Shown: piece after piece, positions 17,538-28,062 of the stretch
How the letters are laid out: each line of letters starts with the position of its first letter
How positions within the stretch are numbered: position 1 is the stretch's first letter
DNA from: Parasphingorhabdus cellanae
GTDB lineage: Bacteria; Pseudomonadota; Alphaproteobacteria; Sphingomonadales; Sphingomonadaceae
Direction of reading: 5' to 3'
Assembly (NCBI RefSeq): GCF_017498565.1
Contig: NZ_CP071794.1
Coordinates: 868,001 to 932,000, forward strand
DNA length: 64,000 bases
Position numbers and translations under genes: made by a program
The notes under the pieces: model-generated
The model's database searches: none
What the model saw: the letters and a program-made list of their open reading frames with translations, nothing else
What the model was told of the DNA's origin: nothing

Positions 17538-19763
17538 ATGAAATCTTCAATCGCATTGATTACTTTGGCTATTCCCTTGGCTTATCCTCAGGTTGCTATC
17601 GCCCAGACAGGAGAAAGCGAGCCTAAACCGGTTGCGGAAACACCTTCGCAAAAATCGGATGAAATCGAATTTAGCGCGGATTCGGTCGATTATGACTTTG
17701 AGAATGATATTGTCACCGCCACAGGCGACGTCATACTGGATCGCGAAGGTTATAAGCTCCGTTCAGATGAAGTCATATGGAACCGAAAAACCGGTATTGT
17801 GGAGGCAAGGGGAAATATCCGGTCCACCAGCCCCGACGGCGATACGGCTTATGGCGACAGCATTGTCCTGACCGACACTCTACGCGACGGCATTGTCGAT
17901 AATTTACTTTTGGTATTGGAAGACGGTAGCCGCCTGGCTGCGCGCAAAGGGGAACGGTTTTCTGATGGATCGCTTGCGCTCGACAATGCAGCATATACCG
18001 CCTGCGCAGTTACAACAGAAGATGGATGTCCGAAAAATCCAAGCTGGGAGATCAAAGCGGTCAAGGTCCGCTATGATCCGATCAAGAAGCGCGTCAGCTA
18101 TGATGGCGCGCGAATTGAAATCTTTGGACTGCCGGTCATTCCTTTGCCCGGGCTTTCTCATCCGGTCAGCGATGAGAATCGTAGCGGGATTTTGGTTCCA
18201 AATCTCAGGTTTGATTCCACAAATGGGGTTGCCGTATCCGTACCCTATTATTTCAATCTAGCACCCAATCAAGATGCTACGGTAACAACACAGGTTTTCA
18301 CCGAAGTAGCCCCATTAATAAGCGGAACATTCCGAAACCTTGATGACAAGGGCGCATTTCAGATGACTGGCTATGCGACCTATAGCTCGCGTATCCCAAC
18401 TGGCGCTGGCGGTCCGTTACCGGATTCAGAAAAGGGTTTTCGAGGATATTTTGAGACAAGTGGCCGCTTCATACTTGATGAAAACTGGACAATATCGCAA
18501 TCGGCCCGGATTGCTTCTGACCGGACGTTCTTGCGCCGATATGATATCAGCGATGATGATAGCTTGCGCTCAACAATCAATGTCGAACGGATCGATGATA
18601 GTAGTTATTTTTCTTTAGCAGGCTGGGCCTTTCAAACATTGCGCGCCGGTGACCCCCAAAACCGGGTACCCATCGCGCTGCCAGTGATAGATTATCGAAA
18701 GCGTTTTGGAGAAACACTATTGGGCGGCCAGACCCAGATCCAGCTAAACAGCCTCGCGATTGGGCGAACGGAAGGTCAGGACACACAACGTGCCTTTGCT
18801 TCCGCACGCTGGGATTTACGTAAACTGACGACCATGGGCCAGGAAATTACATTAACCGGCTTCGCCCGCGGCGACGTTTACAACAGCGAAGACAACGCGC
18901 TCAACGAAACCGCCATTTATCGCGGCGAATCCGGTTGGCAAACTCGTGGTATCGTAACCGCTGCTGTTGACGTGAAATGGCCTTTCGTGGGCCAAGTATT
19001 TGGCGGCACCCAAACCCTGACGCCACGTTTTCAGGTTGTGGCAACGCCGGCGATATCAAATCTCGACTTACCGAATGAAGACTCTCGCTCGGTTGATCTG
19101 GAGGACACCAATCTTTTCGCGCTGAACCGCTTCCCTGGATATGATCGCTATGAAGACAATGTTCGCGCCACATACGGGCTAGAATGGAGCCTCAGTCGGC
19201 CCAATTTGAGCATAAATGCGGTTGTCGGGCAAAGCTATCGACTGGCTAATAATAGCAATATTGTGCCTGAAGGGACCGGATTATCCGAGCGATTTTCCGA
19301 TATCGTTGGCCGAACAGAAGTCCGGTTTAAAGACATTGTGAAATTCACCCACAGATACCGGCTTGATAAAGACAGCGCTGCTATCAGACGCAATGAAATT
19401 GATGCGACGGTCGGATCAAAAAATACCTATGCGCAAATCGGTTATTTGCGGCTAAACCGCAATATCGGGGCGGGTGTTGAAGATCTAAGCGATCGTGAAG
19501 AGGTGCGCATCGGCGGGCGCTATCAGATTGACAACTATTGGTCGGTTTTTGGGTCCGCGATTATTGACCTTACCGATGCGCGCGAGGATCCTACCTCTTC
19601 CGCAGATGGATTTGAGCCTGTCCGGCATCGTATCGGCGTTGCATATGATGATGGCTGTCTATCTCTTGGTGTGACATGGCGCTATGATTACGACGATACC
19701 GGCGATGACCAGCGCGGCAGTACTTTTCTGTTCCGACTGGCCTTACGCAATTTGGGTGTGTAA
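17538..19763 (+). CDS. lptD: LPS-assembly protein LptD
   Basis: Outer-membrane barrel that inserts lipopolysaccharide into the outer leaflet with LptE. From the ATG at 17538 the protein has 741 residues. It carries a signal peptide (ITLAIPLAYPQVAIAQ), then an OstA/LptA-like beta-jellyroll (IEFSADSVDYDFENDIVTA to about residue 140), then the large barrel domain. Cysteines that could form the inter-domain disulfides are present near the end of the N-terminal domain (YTACAVTTEDGC) and near the C-terminus (DDGCLSLG). An upstream in-frame start (17496) would put 14 residues before the signal. First gene of lptD-surA-pdxA-rsmA, a widely conserved order. Confidence 0.94.
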   Translation: MKSSIALITLAIPLAYPQVAIAQTGESEPKPVAETPSQKSDEIEFSADSVDYDFENDIVTATGDVILDREGYKLRSDEVIWNRKTGIVEARGNIRSTSPDGDTAYGDSIVLTDTLRDGIVDNLLLVLEDGSRLAARKGERFSDGSLALDNAAYTACAVTTEDGCPKNPSWEIKAVKVRYDPIKKRVSYDGARIEIFGLPVIPLPGLSHPVSDENRSGILVPNLRFDSTNGVAVSVPYYFNLAPNQDATVTTQVFTEVAPLISGTFRNLDDKGAFQMTGYATYSSRIPTGAGGPLPDSEKGFRGYFETSGRFILDENWTISQSARIASDRTFLRRYDISDDDSLRSTINVERIDDSSYFSLAGWAFQTLRAGDPQNRVPIALPVIDYRKRFGETLLGGQTQIQLNSLAIGRTEGQDTQRAFASARWDLRKLTTMGQEITLTGFARGDVYNSEDNALNETAIYRGESGWQTRGIVTAAVDVKWPFVGQVFGGTQTLTPRFQVVATPAISNLDLPNEDSRSVDLEDTNLFALNRFPGYDRYEDNVRATYGLEWSLSRPNLSINAVVGQSYRLANNSNIVPEGTGLSERFSDIVGRTEVRFKDIVKFTHRYRLDKDSAAIRRNEIDATVGSKNTYAQIGYLRLNRNIGAGVEDLSDREEVRIGGRYQIDNYWSVFGSAIIDLTDAREDPTSSADGFEPVRHRIGVAYDDGCLSLGVTWRYDYDDTGDDQRGSTFLFRLALRNLGV

Positions 19764-19862
19764 GACGTCCAATAATTATAACTAACCGCTCATATTATGT
19801 TCAGCCGAATTTTGATATTTGCTGTGTTCACAATGTTCTTAGAGTTTGAAAAGAAACGAAAA

Positions 19863-21227
19863 ATGAATTTTATGCGTACCAAATTTTCAGGTAATAGCGC
19901 GAAGTTAGCGATTGTTACCTCCGCGATTTTATTGGCAGCAACGCCTTCGTCTAGCCAGACAGTTTCCGATGCTAGTGTCCCACAGACAGGATTGGATATT
20001 CCTGAGGAGTTGACCATTTTTGGTCAGAATGATCCCAATGTCCGCCGGGCAACGGCTCTTGTTAATGGCGATATTATTACCGGCACGGATGTTGACCATC
20101 GGCTCGCCCTGATTGTCGCCGCAAATGGCGGTCAGGTCTCGAAAGAAGAACGAGAGCGCCTTCGGACTCAGGTTTTGAGCAATTTGATCGATGAAACTCT
20201 GCAGATTCAGGAAGCAGAAGCGAATGAAATCGTGATTTCTAATGGAGAAATCGAGCAAACTTTCAATCAAGTCGCCCAACAGAATTTCAAACAAGATGTC
20301 AGTGCATTCGATGCATTTTTGCGCACGAAGGGATCTTCGACAGATACGCTTAAACGTCAGATTAAGGGAGAACTTGCTTGGAGTCGCTTGCTTCGTCGTA
20401 ATATTCAGCCTTTCATCAATGTCGGTGATGAAGAAGTGAATGCCATTATCGAACGCCTTAATGCATCAAAAGGTACGACGGAATATCGCATTGGTGAAAT
20501 TTATATGTCTGCAGCTCCAGAAGCAGCAGAGCAGGTTGCCGTGAATATGCGCAAGATATTGGACCAAATCCGTCAGGGTGGTTCATTTGTCGCCTATGCA
20601 CGCCAGTTTTCGGAAGCATCAACAGCCGCAACCGGCGGTGATCTTGGTTGGGTGCGCCCCGCCCAATTGCCACAATCGCTGGCTGACGCGGCCATACAAA
20701 TGCAAGTTGGTCAGGTCGTCGGGCCGATTGAGGTTCCAGGTGGATTTTCGATCCTATATCTGATTGATCAACGTCAGATCTTGACCGCCGATCCGCGCAA
20801 TGCTGTTTTGAGCCTGAAACAATTGTCCATCAGTTTCTCGCCAGGAACAACCGAGGCACAAGCAACGACAAAGGCGGCGCAATTTGCGACGGCAACACAA
20901 AACATCAAAGGATGTGGTGCAGCCAATGAAGTTGCCGCATCAATCGGCGCACAGATCGTTGATAATGATCAGGTTCGGTTAAGAGATCTTCCCGGACCGC
21001 TTCAGAATACAGTTGCCCAACTCCCCATCGGACAGGCAAGCCAACCTTTCGGTTCAGTTACCGATGGCGTACGCGTGTTGATCCTTTGTGGCCGAGACAA
21101 TCCACAATCCGCGGCAGCGCCTTCATTCGATCAGATCATGTCGCAACTGGAAAATGAACGGGTAAATAAACGCGCTCAAATCTATCTGCGCGATCTTCGT
21201 CGTGATGCTATAATTGATTATAACTGA
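19863..21227 (+). CDS. surA: Periplasmic peptidyl-prolyl isomerase / chaperone SurA
   Basis: Chaperone that carries unfolded outer-membrane proteins, including LptD, across the periplasm. From the ATG at 19863 the protein has 454 residues: signal peptide, SurA N-terminal helical domain (ATALVNGDIITGTDVDHRL...), and a recognisable parvulin domain (GGSFVAYARQFSEASTA and GGDLGWVRPAQLPQ). A second, poorly conserved parvulin-like domain follows (from about LSLKQLSISFSPG). The frame extends upstream to 19797, but those residues would place a Lys-rich segment before a second hydrophobic stretch. It sits 99 bp after lptD and is separated from pdxA by three bases. Confidence 0.92.
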   Translation: MNFMRTKFSGNSAKLAIVTSAILLAATPSSSQTVSDASVPQTGLDIPEELTIFGQNDPNVRRATALVNGDIITGTDVDHRLALIVAANGGQVSKEERERLRTQVLSNLIDETLQIQEAEANEIVISNGEIEQTFNQVAQQNFKQDVSAFDAFLRTKGSSTDTLKRQIKGELAWSRLLRRNIQPFINVGDEEVNAIIERLNASKGTTEYRIGEIYMSAAPEAAEQVAVNMRKILDQIRQGGSFVAYARQFSEASTAATGGDLGWVRPAQLPQSLADAAIQMQVGQVVGPIEVPGGFSILYLIDQRQILTADPRNAVLSLKQLSISFSPGTTEAQATTKAAQFATATQNIKGCGAANEVAASIGAQIVDNDQVRLRDLPGPLQNTVAQLPIGQASQPFGSVTDGVRVLILCGRDNPQSAAAPSFDQIMSQLENERVNKRAQIYLRDLRRDAIIDYN

Positions 21228-21230
21228 TAG

Positions 21231-22235
21231 ATGTCGGGGGTAGAGAAACCCTTTGTTATTTCTTGCGGTGATCCTGCCGGAGTGGGACCCGAAATTATCT
21301 GCAAAACCTGGCTTGAACGGAAAAACTTCAATTCGAGGCCATTTTTCGTGGCAGGTAATTTTGCCGACTTTGATGACGTTTACAATATACCTGTGGTCAA
21401 AATTTCAGAGCCTGCGGAAGCCACTTTTGCCTTTGATAAGGCCCTTCCCGTTTTGCATATTTACGATGGTGACATAACCCGTCTCGGCGAGCCGACGTTA
21501 GATGGCGCGCAATGTGCTTTGCATGCTTTGGAAATTGCTTCTGGTTTAGCCCGCTCCGGAGATACCGGGGCCGTGATCACCGCACCTGTTTCCAAATCGC
21601 AACTCTACAGGGTCGGCTTCCGTTATCCGGGACAAACTGAATTTGTTTCTGAAAGATGTGGAATAGCGCGCGAAAATGCAGTCATGATGCTGGGTGGGCC
21701 ATCGCTCCGCGTCATTCCAATGACAACACATATTCCATTGAAAGACGTTCCCAGCCAGCTGACTCATGATCTGATAGTAGCCCGTACAAAGTCGGCTGCC
21801 AAGGCGATGACACGCAATTTCGGAATAGAAAATCCCCGTATTGCTATTGCAGGCCTCAATCCACACGCCGGCGAAAATGGCAATCTGGGTGATGAAGAAA
21901 AACTGGTAATGCAGCCGGCAATTGACGCGCTGCTTGCGCTAGGATTGAATATAAGGGGTCCGCTCCCAGCCGACACCATGTTTCATGAAGAGGCAAGATC
22001 GCAATATGATATTGCCCTCTGCCCTTATCATGACCAAGCCTTGATACCTTTGAAGACACTGCATTTTTTTGACGGCGTCAATATGACACTGGGACTGCCT
22101 ATCGTTCGCACATCGCCCGATCACGGTACCGCGTTTGATATTGCCGGCAAGAATATTGCTGACCCCAGATCGATGATTGCTGCGATTGAGATGGCGGCAA
22201 CCGCTGTATCCAATCGCGAAAAATACGACAATTGA
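21231..22235 (+). CDS. pdxA: 4-hydroxythreonine-4-phosphate dehydrogenase
   Basis: Vitamin B6 pathway (DXP-dependent route): NAD-dependent oxidation of 4-phosphohydroxy-L-threonine. The 334-residue protein shows the family opening SCGDPAGVGPEI, the metal and substrate ligands around TAPVSKSQL, and HAGENGNLGDEE, with PYHDQALIPLK near the C-terminal third. The ATG at 21231 lies three bases after the surA stop; the end overlaps the rsmA start. No anomalies. Confidence 0.96.
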   Translation: MSGVEKPFVISCGDPAGVGPEIICKTWLERKNFNSRPFFVAGNFADFDDVYNIPVVKISEPAEATFAFDKALPVLHIYDGDITRLGEPTLDGAQCALHALEIASGLARSGDTGAVITAPVSKSQLYRVGFRYPGQTEFVSERCGIARENAVMMLGGPSLRVIPMTTHIPLKDVPSQLTHDLIVARTKSAAKAMTRNFGIENPRIAIAGLNPHAGENGNLGDEEKLVMQPAIDALLALGLNIRGPLPADTMFHEEARSQYDIALCPYHDQALIPLKTLHFFDGVNMTLGLPIVRTSPDHGTAFDIAGKNIADPRSMIAAIEMAATAVSNREKYDN

Positions 22236-23062
22236 GGGAGCAATCTCCCCTACCCCCCTTGCGAGAGGTGATCAAAAAATACGGATTGACCGCTAACAAG
22301 GCGCTTGGTCAGAATTTTCTGCTCGACACTCAGTTGCTGTCCCGTATTGCTGCCGTTCCAGGGGATTTGACCAACAGTTCGGTTTTTGAGGTAGGTCCCG
22401 GTCCTGGCGGACTGACGCAAGCTTTGCTGCAAGCCGGTGCAAGTGTCACAGCAGTGGAGCGGGATGAGCGATGCCTGCCTGCGCTGGCTGATCTGGAGGA
22501 CTATTTTCCTGGGCAGCTCAAAATTATCAATGACGACGCCTTGAAAATCGACCTTTCACAACAGTTCAAGATGCCTTTTCACATCGTCTCCAATCTCCCG
22601 TATAATATTGGGTCTGCGCTGTTGATCAAATGGCTCTCCAACTCCAAATGGCCGCCAGCTTGGCAATCGCTGACCCTCATGTTTCAGCGCGAAGTCGCGG
22701 ACCGGATCGTCGCCAAAGAAGGCTCCAGTGCTTACGGGCGACTATCGATATTGGCGCAATGGCGCTGTGATGCGAAGCTTGCCATGTCGGTCCACCGCTC
22801 CGCCTTTACACCGCCTCCAAAGGTGATGTCTGCGATTGTGCATTTGACGCCCAAGACTCAGCCGGAGGGTGTTGATCCCGAGATACTGGCAAAACTAACC
22901 CAGACCACGTTCAGCCAGCGCCGCAAAATGTTGCGGCAGAGTCTGAAAGGCCTGCCCGGCGGATTAGAGGCTTTGGCCAATGCCGGGATTGATGGCGCCC
23001 GCCGCCCAGAAACCGTGAGTGTCGAAGAGTTTGTAGCGCTGGCGCGCTTTCTGTCTGACTAG
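22232..23062 (+). CDS. rsmA: 16S rRNA dimethyltransferase RsmA (KsgA)
   Basis: Methylates two adjacent adenosines near the 3' end of 16S rRNA during small-subunit maturation. The 276-residue protein has [10 protein letters not shown], the SAM-binding GPGPGGLT, and the catalytic [11 protein letters not shown] motif. The start appears to be TTG at 22232, overlapping the pdxA stop (TTGA). It is supported because the N-terminal [13 protein letters not shown] matches family members and there is no ATG before it. It converges with glcB, overlapping by four bases at the stops. Confidence 0.95.
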   Translation: MREQSPLPPLREVIKKYGLTANKALGQNFLLDTQLLSRIAAVPGDLTNSSVFEVGPGPGGLTQALLQAGASVTAVERDERCLPALADLEDYFPGQLKIINDDALKIDLSQQFKMPFHIVSNLPYNIGSALLIKWLSNSKWPPAWQSLTLMFQREVADRIVAKEGSSAYGRLSILAQWRCDAKLAMSVHRSAFTPPPKVMSAIVHLTPKTQPEGVDPEILAKLTQTTFSQRRKMLRQSLKGLPGGLEALANAGIDGARRPETVSVEEFVALARFLSD

Positions 23063-25164
23063 CCTGCGGCCTTCAGTTTCAATCGATAAGCATGCAATAG
23101 CGGCTCGGTATAGCCACTTGGCTGCTCGACGCCTTTGAACACCAGATCGCGCGCGGCCTGAAACGCCAGACTGGCCTTCGGATCATCAGCCATCGGGCGA
23201 TATAAAGGATCACCGGCATTCTGCCCATCGACCTTCGCCGCCATGCGCAGCAAGGCCGCATCGACCTGCTCCGCCGAACACACACCATGCAGCATCCAGT
23301 TGGCCATATGCTGCGAAGAAATCCGTAAGGTCGCCCGGTCCTCCATCAAGCCGACATCGTGGATATCAGGCACTTTGGAACAGCCTATACCCTGATCGAC
23401 CCAACGCACCACATAGCCCAATATACCCTGCGCATTGTTATCGAGCTCGCGCTCAATTTCGTCGGCTGACCAGTTATGGCCTTCCGCTAAGGGAATGGTC
23501 AGCAATTTATCGAGCGCCGGAATGCCCTCACCAGCGACCTCTTTCTGGCGCGCGAACACATCCAGCCGGTGATAGTGGATCGCATGCAGCGTCGCCGCTG
23601 TCGGGCTTGGCACCCATGCGGTATTGGCGCCCGTCATCGGATGGCCGATTTTCTGCTCCATCATATCCGCCATCATATCTGGCGCTGCCCACATGCCCTT
23701 ACCGATTTGTGCCTTGCCAGACATACCGCAAGCCAAACCGATCGCGACATTGCGCGCCTCATAGGATTGAATCCAGTCGCTGGATTTCATATCGGCTTTC
23801 GCAACCATCGCTCCGCCTTGCATACTGGTATGAATTTCGTCGCCCGTACGGTCGAGGAAGCCGGTGTTGATAAACACAATCCGGTCTTTCACGGCGTGGA
23901 TACAGGCCGCCAGGTTGGCAGATGTCCGGCGCTCTTCGTCCATGACGCCGACTTTGATCGTATTACGCGCCAGACCCAGAAGATCTTCGACCGCATCGAA
24001 CAGGTCATTGGTCAGGGTGCATTCTTCCGGCCCGTGCATTTTTGGTTTCACGATGTAGATGGACCCAGTCTTGCTGTTCCGTAGATCGCCCAGACCTTGA
24101 AGGTCATGCATCGCAATCAGGCTGGTAAATACGCCGTCGAGCAGGCCTTCGGGCGCTTCGGACCCGTCGCTTAGCAACACTGCTGGATTAGTCATCAAAT
24201 GGCCAACATTGCGGACGAACATCAGGCTTCGGCCCGGCAATGTGAAACTATTACCGTCCTGATCCACATAATTGCGATCCGGGTTTGCGCGGCGTTCGGC
24301 TTCCTTGCCGCCTTTCATAAATTTGGCCGCGAGATCACCGCGCATAAGACCTAGCCAGTTGGTGTAGGCCAGCACCTTATCTTCGGCATCGACCGCAGCA
24401 ACCGAGTCTTCCATGTCTATAACCGTGGTCAGCGCCGCTTCCATCAACACATCAGCAATATGGGCAGGATCATCCTTACCGATGGGATGATTGGCGTTGA
24501 TCACCACTTCAACATGCAGGCCATTATGCTTGAGCAGCAGAGAATCACCGTTGCGGCCAGCAAATTGCGCGGGAGCGGCCAAAGCGGGCACACCGCCGCG
24601 ATAATCGTTCCAAGATCCTGACGTTAAGGGGAAAGTCTCATCCAGAAACGCCTTGGCCGCTTTGATTACCGCAGCACCGCGCACCGGATCATAGCCTCCG
24701 GGCTGAGCCGACGCCGCGTCCAGAGCATCTGTACCGTAAAACGCATCATAAAGGCTGCCCCAGCGCGCATTGGCAGCGTTCAGAACGAAACGATCATTGA
24801 GTGATGGTACCACCAGTTGCGGTCCCGCCATGGTCGCGATTTCTGGATCGACATTTTCGGTAGTGATGGCAAAGGGCGCTGGCTCATCGACCAGATAGCC
24901 AATTTCTTTCAGGAACGCTTGATAGGCCGCCTGATCAATAGGCTTGCCGTTATTAGCCTGATGCCAGTCATCAATTTGCGATTGCAGCTTCTCCCGCTTG
25001 GCGAGCAGTTCAGCATTACGCGGCGCAAACTGACCCAAAAGGTCCGCAAAGCCTGACCAGAATTGATCTTGATCTACACCGGTTCCCGGCAAAACGCGGT
25101 CGTTGATAAAATCAAATAACAACGGAGCAATCTGGATACCGTTTTGACTGACATATTCGGACAT
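23059..25164 (-). CDS. glcB: Malate synthase G
   Basis: Glyoxylate-cycle enzyme: condenses glyoxylate with acetyl-CoA to malate. From the ATG at 25164, with GAGGA seven bases upstream, the protein is 701 residues, as expected for the G isoform. Landmarks include the [21 protein letters not shown] region, with catalytic acid residues, and [16 protein letters not shown]. The partner enzyme aceA lies 23 kb away, also on the minus strand. The frame extends to 25212, but the added residues lack family similarity. Confidence 0.96.
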   Translation of the reverse strand: MSEYVSQNGIQIAPLLFDFINDRVLPGTGVDQDQFWSGFADLLGQFAPRNAELLAKREKLQSQIDDWHQANNGKPIDQAAYQAFLKEIGYLVDEPAPFAITTENVDPEIATMAGPQLVVPSLNDRFVLNAANARWGSLYDAFYGTDALDAASAQPGGYDPVRGAAVIKAAKAFLDETFPLTSGSWNDYRGGVPALAAPAQFAGRNGDSLLLKHNGLHVEVVINANHPIGKDDPAHIADVLMEAALTTVIDMEDSVAAVDAEDKVLAYTNWLGLMRGDLAAKFMKGGKEAERRANPDRNYVDQDGNSFTLPGRSLMFVRNVGHLMTNPAVLLSDGSEAPEGLLDGVFTSLIAMHDLQGLGDLRNSKTGSIYIVKPKMHGPEECTLTNDLFDAVEDLLGLARNTIKVGVMDEERRTSANLAACIHAVKDRIVFINTGFLDRTGDEIHTSMQGGAMVAKADMKSSDWIQSYEARNVAIGLACGMSGKAQIGKGMWAAPDMMADMMEQKIGHPMTGANTAWVPSPTAATLHAIHYHRLDVFARQKEVAGEGIPALDKLLTIPLAEGHNWSADEIERELDNNAQGILGYVVRWVDQGIGCSKVPDIHDVGLMEDRATLRISSQHMANWMLHGVCSAEQVDAALLRMAAKVDGQNAGDPLYRPMADDPKASLAFQAARDLVFKGVEQPSGYTEPLLHAYRLKLKAAG

Positions 25165-25261
25165 GGGTAGTTCCTCTTGTTCACAAAAAAACACATCACG
25201 CCCCGGCATCATTTGCGTGAGCGTAAGAGCAGATAATCCGGGGAGGAATCGGTCGCACCCT

Positions 25262-25765
25262 ATGGCTGGTGACGCGGATTTTGTAAATGCTCCAAATCAA
25301 ATCCTTGCTGATCACATCAGGATGGTTCAAAAATCTTCTGCAATGGACCTGAATGACAAAATGGCACTGCTGGAAACCAGTCTCGAACGCGCCGCGGACG
25401 CGCTGGGAGATATCACGGATCCAGTGATGGAACGCTATTACTCGGTACATCCAAGCGCGCAGGCTTCTTTCCGTGAGCATGGCCTAGGGAATACGGTAAA
25501 GCTGGAAGCCGAAATGGTTGAAAGCGTCGTTTACTGCCTGATGAACTGGCTCGAAAGCCCGCAGGAAATCGGTATCATATTTGGCAGCACCGTTCCGCAT
25601 CATGAGCAAACCCTCCATGTCCAAAGCAATTGGTTCAGCGGGCTAGTCGACGCAGCAGTATATGTCATCGTCGCAACCATTCCCGAAGCGCAACAAGAAG
25701 AGCATGCGCTCTGGGCGGAAATTCATCAGGGTGTCGATGCCATGATCGCAGACGCCCGATATTGA
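25262..25765 (+). CDS. Uncharacterised helical protein (possible globin-like fold)
   Basis: Not firmly identified. The C-terminal 140 residues are predicted helical with several His residues ([34 protein letters not shown]), and the pattern vaguely recalls single-domain globins; this is an impression, not a match. The start is uncertain: ATG codons at 25262, 25322 and 25343 are in frame and none has a good ribosome site. I list the longest of these, 167 residues. It is divergent from glcB and followed 70 bp later by the M20 hydrolase, so it could be the first gene of the arginine cluster or independent. Confidence 0.5.
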   Translation: MAGDADFVNAPNQILADHIRMVQKSSAMDLNDKMALLETSLERAADALGDITDPVMERYYSVHPSAQASFREHGLGNTVKLEAEMVESVVYCLMNWLESPQEIGIIFGSTVPHHEQTLHVQSNWFSGLVDAAVYVIVATIPEAQQEEHALWAEIHQGVDAMIADARY

Positions 25766-25835
25766 ATTTTTTGATATGTCTCCGCATTGCTGGAAACAGG
25801 TGACAGCGATTGATTACAAATGCTATCAGTTTCAA

Positions 25836-27044
25836 ATGAAAGCAAATCCTCTCCCCGAAAGCGCAATATTGGAAACAGCCGAAGACCTGCCGTTGTTGGA
25901 AAGCACGGAAACATGGTCCAAGGTCAATAGCGGAACGACCAATCTGGATGGTCTGAAAACAGTAGCCGGGCAATTGGCCGATGCGTTTTCTGTTTTGCCA
26001 GGCGATATAAAACTAGTTGATCCCGATCCAGTCGAGGCCGTACGACCCGATGGCTCTGTCGATCAGGTCCAACGCGGTCAGCATCTTCACGGGTCCGTTC
26101 GGCCCGACGCTCCGGTACGGATATTGCTGACCGGCCATATGGATACAGTATTCCCAGCCGATCATCATTTCCAGAATCTCGAATGGCTGGAAGAAGGCGT
26201 CCTAAATGGCCCCGGCGTGGCCGATATGAAGGGCGGGCTGTCCGTGATGCTAGGCGCATTGCAATTGCTGGAGCAAAGCGAACAGGCCAGCCGCATCGGC
26301 TATGACGTCATGATCAATAGTGATGAAGAAGTCGGTTCTGCATCGTCAGCAGCGCTGATCGAACGTTGTGCCAAGGACAAGGTTGCCGCCCTTACCTACG
26401 AACCCGCCCTGCCCGACGGAACTTTGGCCGGCGAACGCGGCGGCAGCGGTAATTTCTCGATCATTTTCACGGGCAAAAGCGCCCATGCCGGCCGCAATCC
26501 TGATGAAGGCCGCAATGCGCTCGTCGCTGCAGCCGATATGGCTTTGCAACTCAAGGCGCTGCACCGGGAAGGGCTCAGCGTTAATCCCGCCAAGATTGAA
26601 GGCGGCGGCCCGAATAATGCGGTACCAGATCATGCAATATTGCGGGTGAATTTCCGACCGAAATCGCTGGCGGATCAGAAAGAGGCCCAGAACACACTTG
26701 ATAATCTGGTCGGTATCATCGCCCGCGGCCATGATCTTAATGTGCACTGTCATGGCGGCTTTGGCCGTCCGCCTAAGCCAATTGACCCGCAAGCCAAAAA
26801 GCTGTTCCATCTTGTCAAAAGCTGCGGTGCGGATCTAGGGCTGGACATAAACTGGCGGGGAACTGGCGGGGTCTGTGATGGCAATAACATCGCGGCTTGC
26901 GGCGTCCCGGTTGTTGACACAATGGGAGTGCGCGGCGGGGCCATCCACAGCGCTGATGAATTTCTGATCAGCGACAGTCTGGTCGAACGCACACAATTGT
27001 CCGCGCTCACAATCATGCGGATTGCCGAAAAGGGGGGGCTATGA
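25836..27044 (+). CDS. M20 family metallohydrolase (CPG2/ArgE type)
   Basis: Zinc peptidase or deacylase that cleaves an N-acyl or C-terminal amino acid amide. From ATG 25836 the protein has 402 residues. Metal-ligand motifs are visible: LLTGHMDTVFP, GPGVADMKGG, NSDEEVGSASSA with the catalytic Glu pair, and a late GAIHSADEF. The dimerisation lid domain lies in the middle (SGNFSIIFTGKSAHAG). It overlaps astA by four bases (ATGA), so it is almost certainly co-translated with the arginine succinyltransferase pathway. A reasonable inference is that it removes succinate from an ast intermediate, as AstE does, but AstE belongs to a different fold (M14-like). Confidence 0.85.
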   Translation: MKANPLPESAILETAEDLPLLESTETWSKVNSGTTNLDGLKTVAGQLADAFSVLPGDIKLVDPDPVEAVRPDGSVDQVQRGQHLHGSVRPDAPVRILLTGHMDTVFPADHHFQNLEWLEEGVLNGPGVADMKGGLSVMLGALQLLEQSEQASRIGYDVMINSDEEVGSASSAALIERCAKDKVAALTYEPALPDGTLAGERGGSGNFSIIFTGKSAHAGRNPDEGRNALVAAADMALQLKALHREGLSVNPAKIEGGGPNNAVPDHAILRVNFRPKSLADQKEAQNTLDNLVGIIARGHDLNVHCHGGFGRPPKPIDPQAKKLFHLVKSCGADLGLDINWRGTGGVCDGNNIAACGVPVVDTMGVRGGAIHSADEFLISDSLVERTQLSALTIMRIAEKGGL

Positions 27045-28057
27045 GTTTCAAAATACGCGCGGCACGGATGGAAGACCTTCAGCATCTTTATGAGATGGCG
27101 AAACTTACCGGCGGCGGATTCACAAACCTGCCTGCCGACAAGGACAGTTTGACGGCCAAGCTGGACCGCTCGGTAAAGGCCTACGACCGGAATACGGATG
27201 AGCATGGCAATGACCTGTTCGTCATGGTGCTCGAAAATGTGGAAACCGGAGCGGTGCGCGGAACATCGCAATTATTCACGATGGTCGGACAAAGCTGGCC
27301 CTTTTATTCCTATCGCCTCAGTACTCTTTCCCAGACCAGCAAGGAACTGAACCGGACGTTTAGTGCCCAAATGCTGACCCTTGTCACCGACTTGGAGGGC
27401 GCCAGTGAAGTGGGCGGCCTTTTTCTTCATCCCGGTGAACGTGCTGGCGGTCTGGGCATGCTCTTGGCGCGCAGCCGCTATCTGTTCATCAAGGAACATC
27501 GTTCACGGTTTGGGAATCGTCTGTTCGCAGAATTACGCGGGGTGATCGACGAAGCCGGTGGTTCGCCATTCTGGGACGGTCTGGCTGGCCGCTTTTTCGG
27601 CATGGGCTTTCAGGAAGCGGACTATTTCAACGCCATTCACGGCAATCAGTTTATCGCCGACCTGATGCCCAAACATCCCATTTATACGGCGATGCTCAGC
27701 GAAACCGCGCGCGCCGCTATCGGCATCCCCCACCCCAATGGCCGGGCAGCGATGCGGATGCTGGAAAATGAGAATTTTTCCTATGACGGCTATGTCGATA
27801 TTTTTGACGGCGGTCCGACAATGATCGCCAAGACCGATGATGTCACTAGCGTGAAAAATGCCAAGTCGGACGAAATTGTTGGGATCACCGCTTCCGGCGC
27901 AGGTCTCAAATCGATTATATCCTGCGGCAAGCTCCATGATTTCCAAGCCACTTATGCCTTTATCGGTGAAGCCGATGGCGGCGTAACCATCGATGAAGAT
28001 GCGGCCGCTAATCTTGGCCTTTCGGTCGGTGACATGATTGGGCATATTCCAAGGTAA
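27041..28057 (+). CDS. astA: Arginine N-succinyltransferase
   Basis: First step of the AST route of arginine catabolism: transfers succinyl from succinyl-CoA to the alpha-amino group of arginine. The 338-residue protein has the AstA opening FKIRAARMEDLQHLYEMAKLTGGGFTNLP, and FLHPGERAGGLGMLLARSRYLF as a GNAT-like acyl-CoA-binding segment. Sequence continues to a conserved GHIPR end. It sits between the M20 hydrolase (four-base overlap) and astB (five-base gap). Confidence 0.95.
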   Translation: MSFKIRAARMEDLQHLYEMAKLTGGGFTNLPADKDSLTAKLDRSVKAYDRNTDEHGNDLFVMVLENVETGAVRGTSQLFTMVGQSWPFYSYRLSTLSQTSKELNRTFSAQMLTLVTDLEGASEVGGLFLHPGERAGGLGMLLARSRYLFIKEHRSRFGNRLFAELRGVIDEAGGSPFWDGLAGRFFGMGFQEADYFNAIHGNQFIADLMPKHPIYTAMLSETARAAIGIPHPNGRAAMRMLENENFSYDGYVDIFDGGPTMIAKTDDVTSVKNAKSDEIVGITASGAGLKSIISCGKLHDFQATYAFIGEADGGVTIDEDAAANLGLSVGDMIGHIPR

Positions 28058-28062
28058 CGAGA

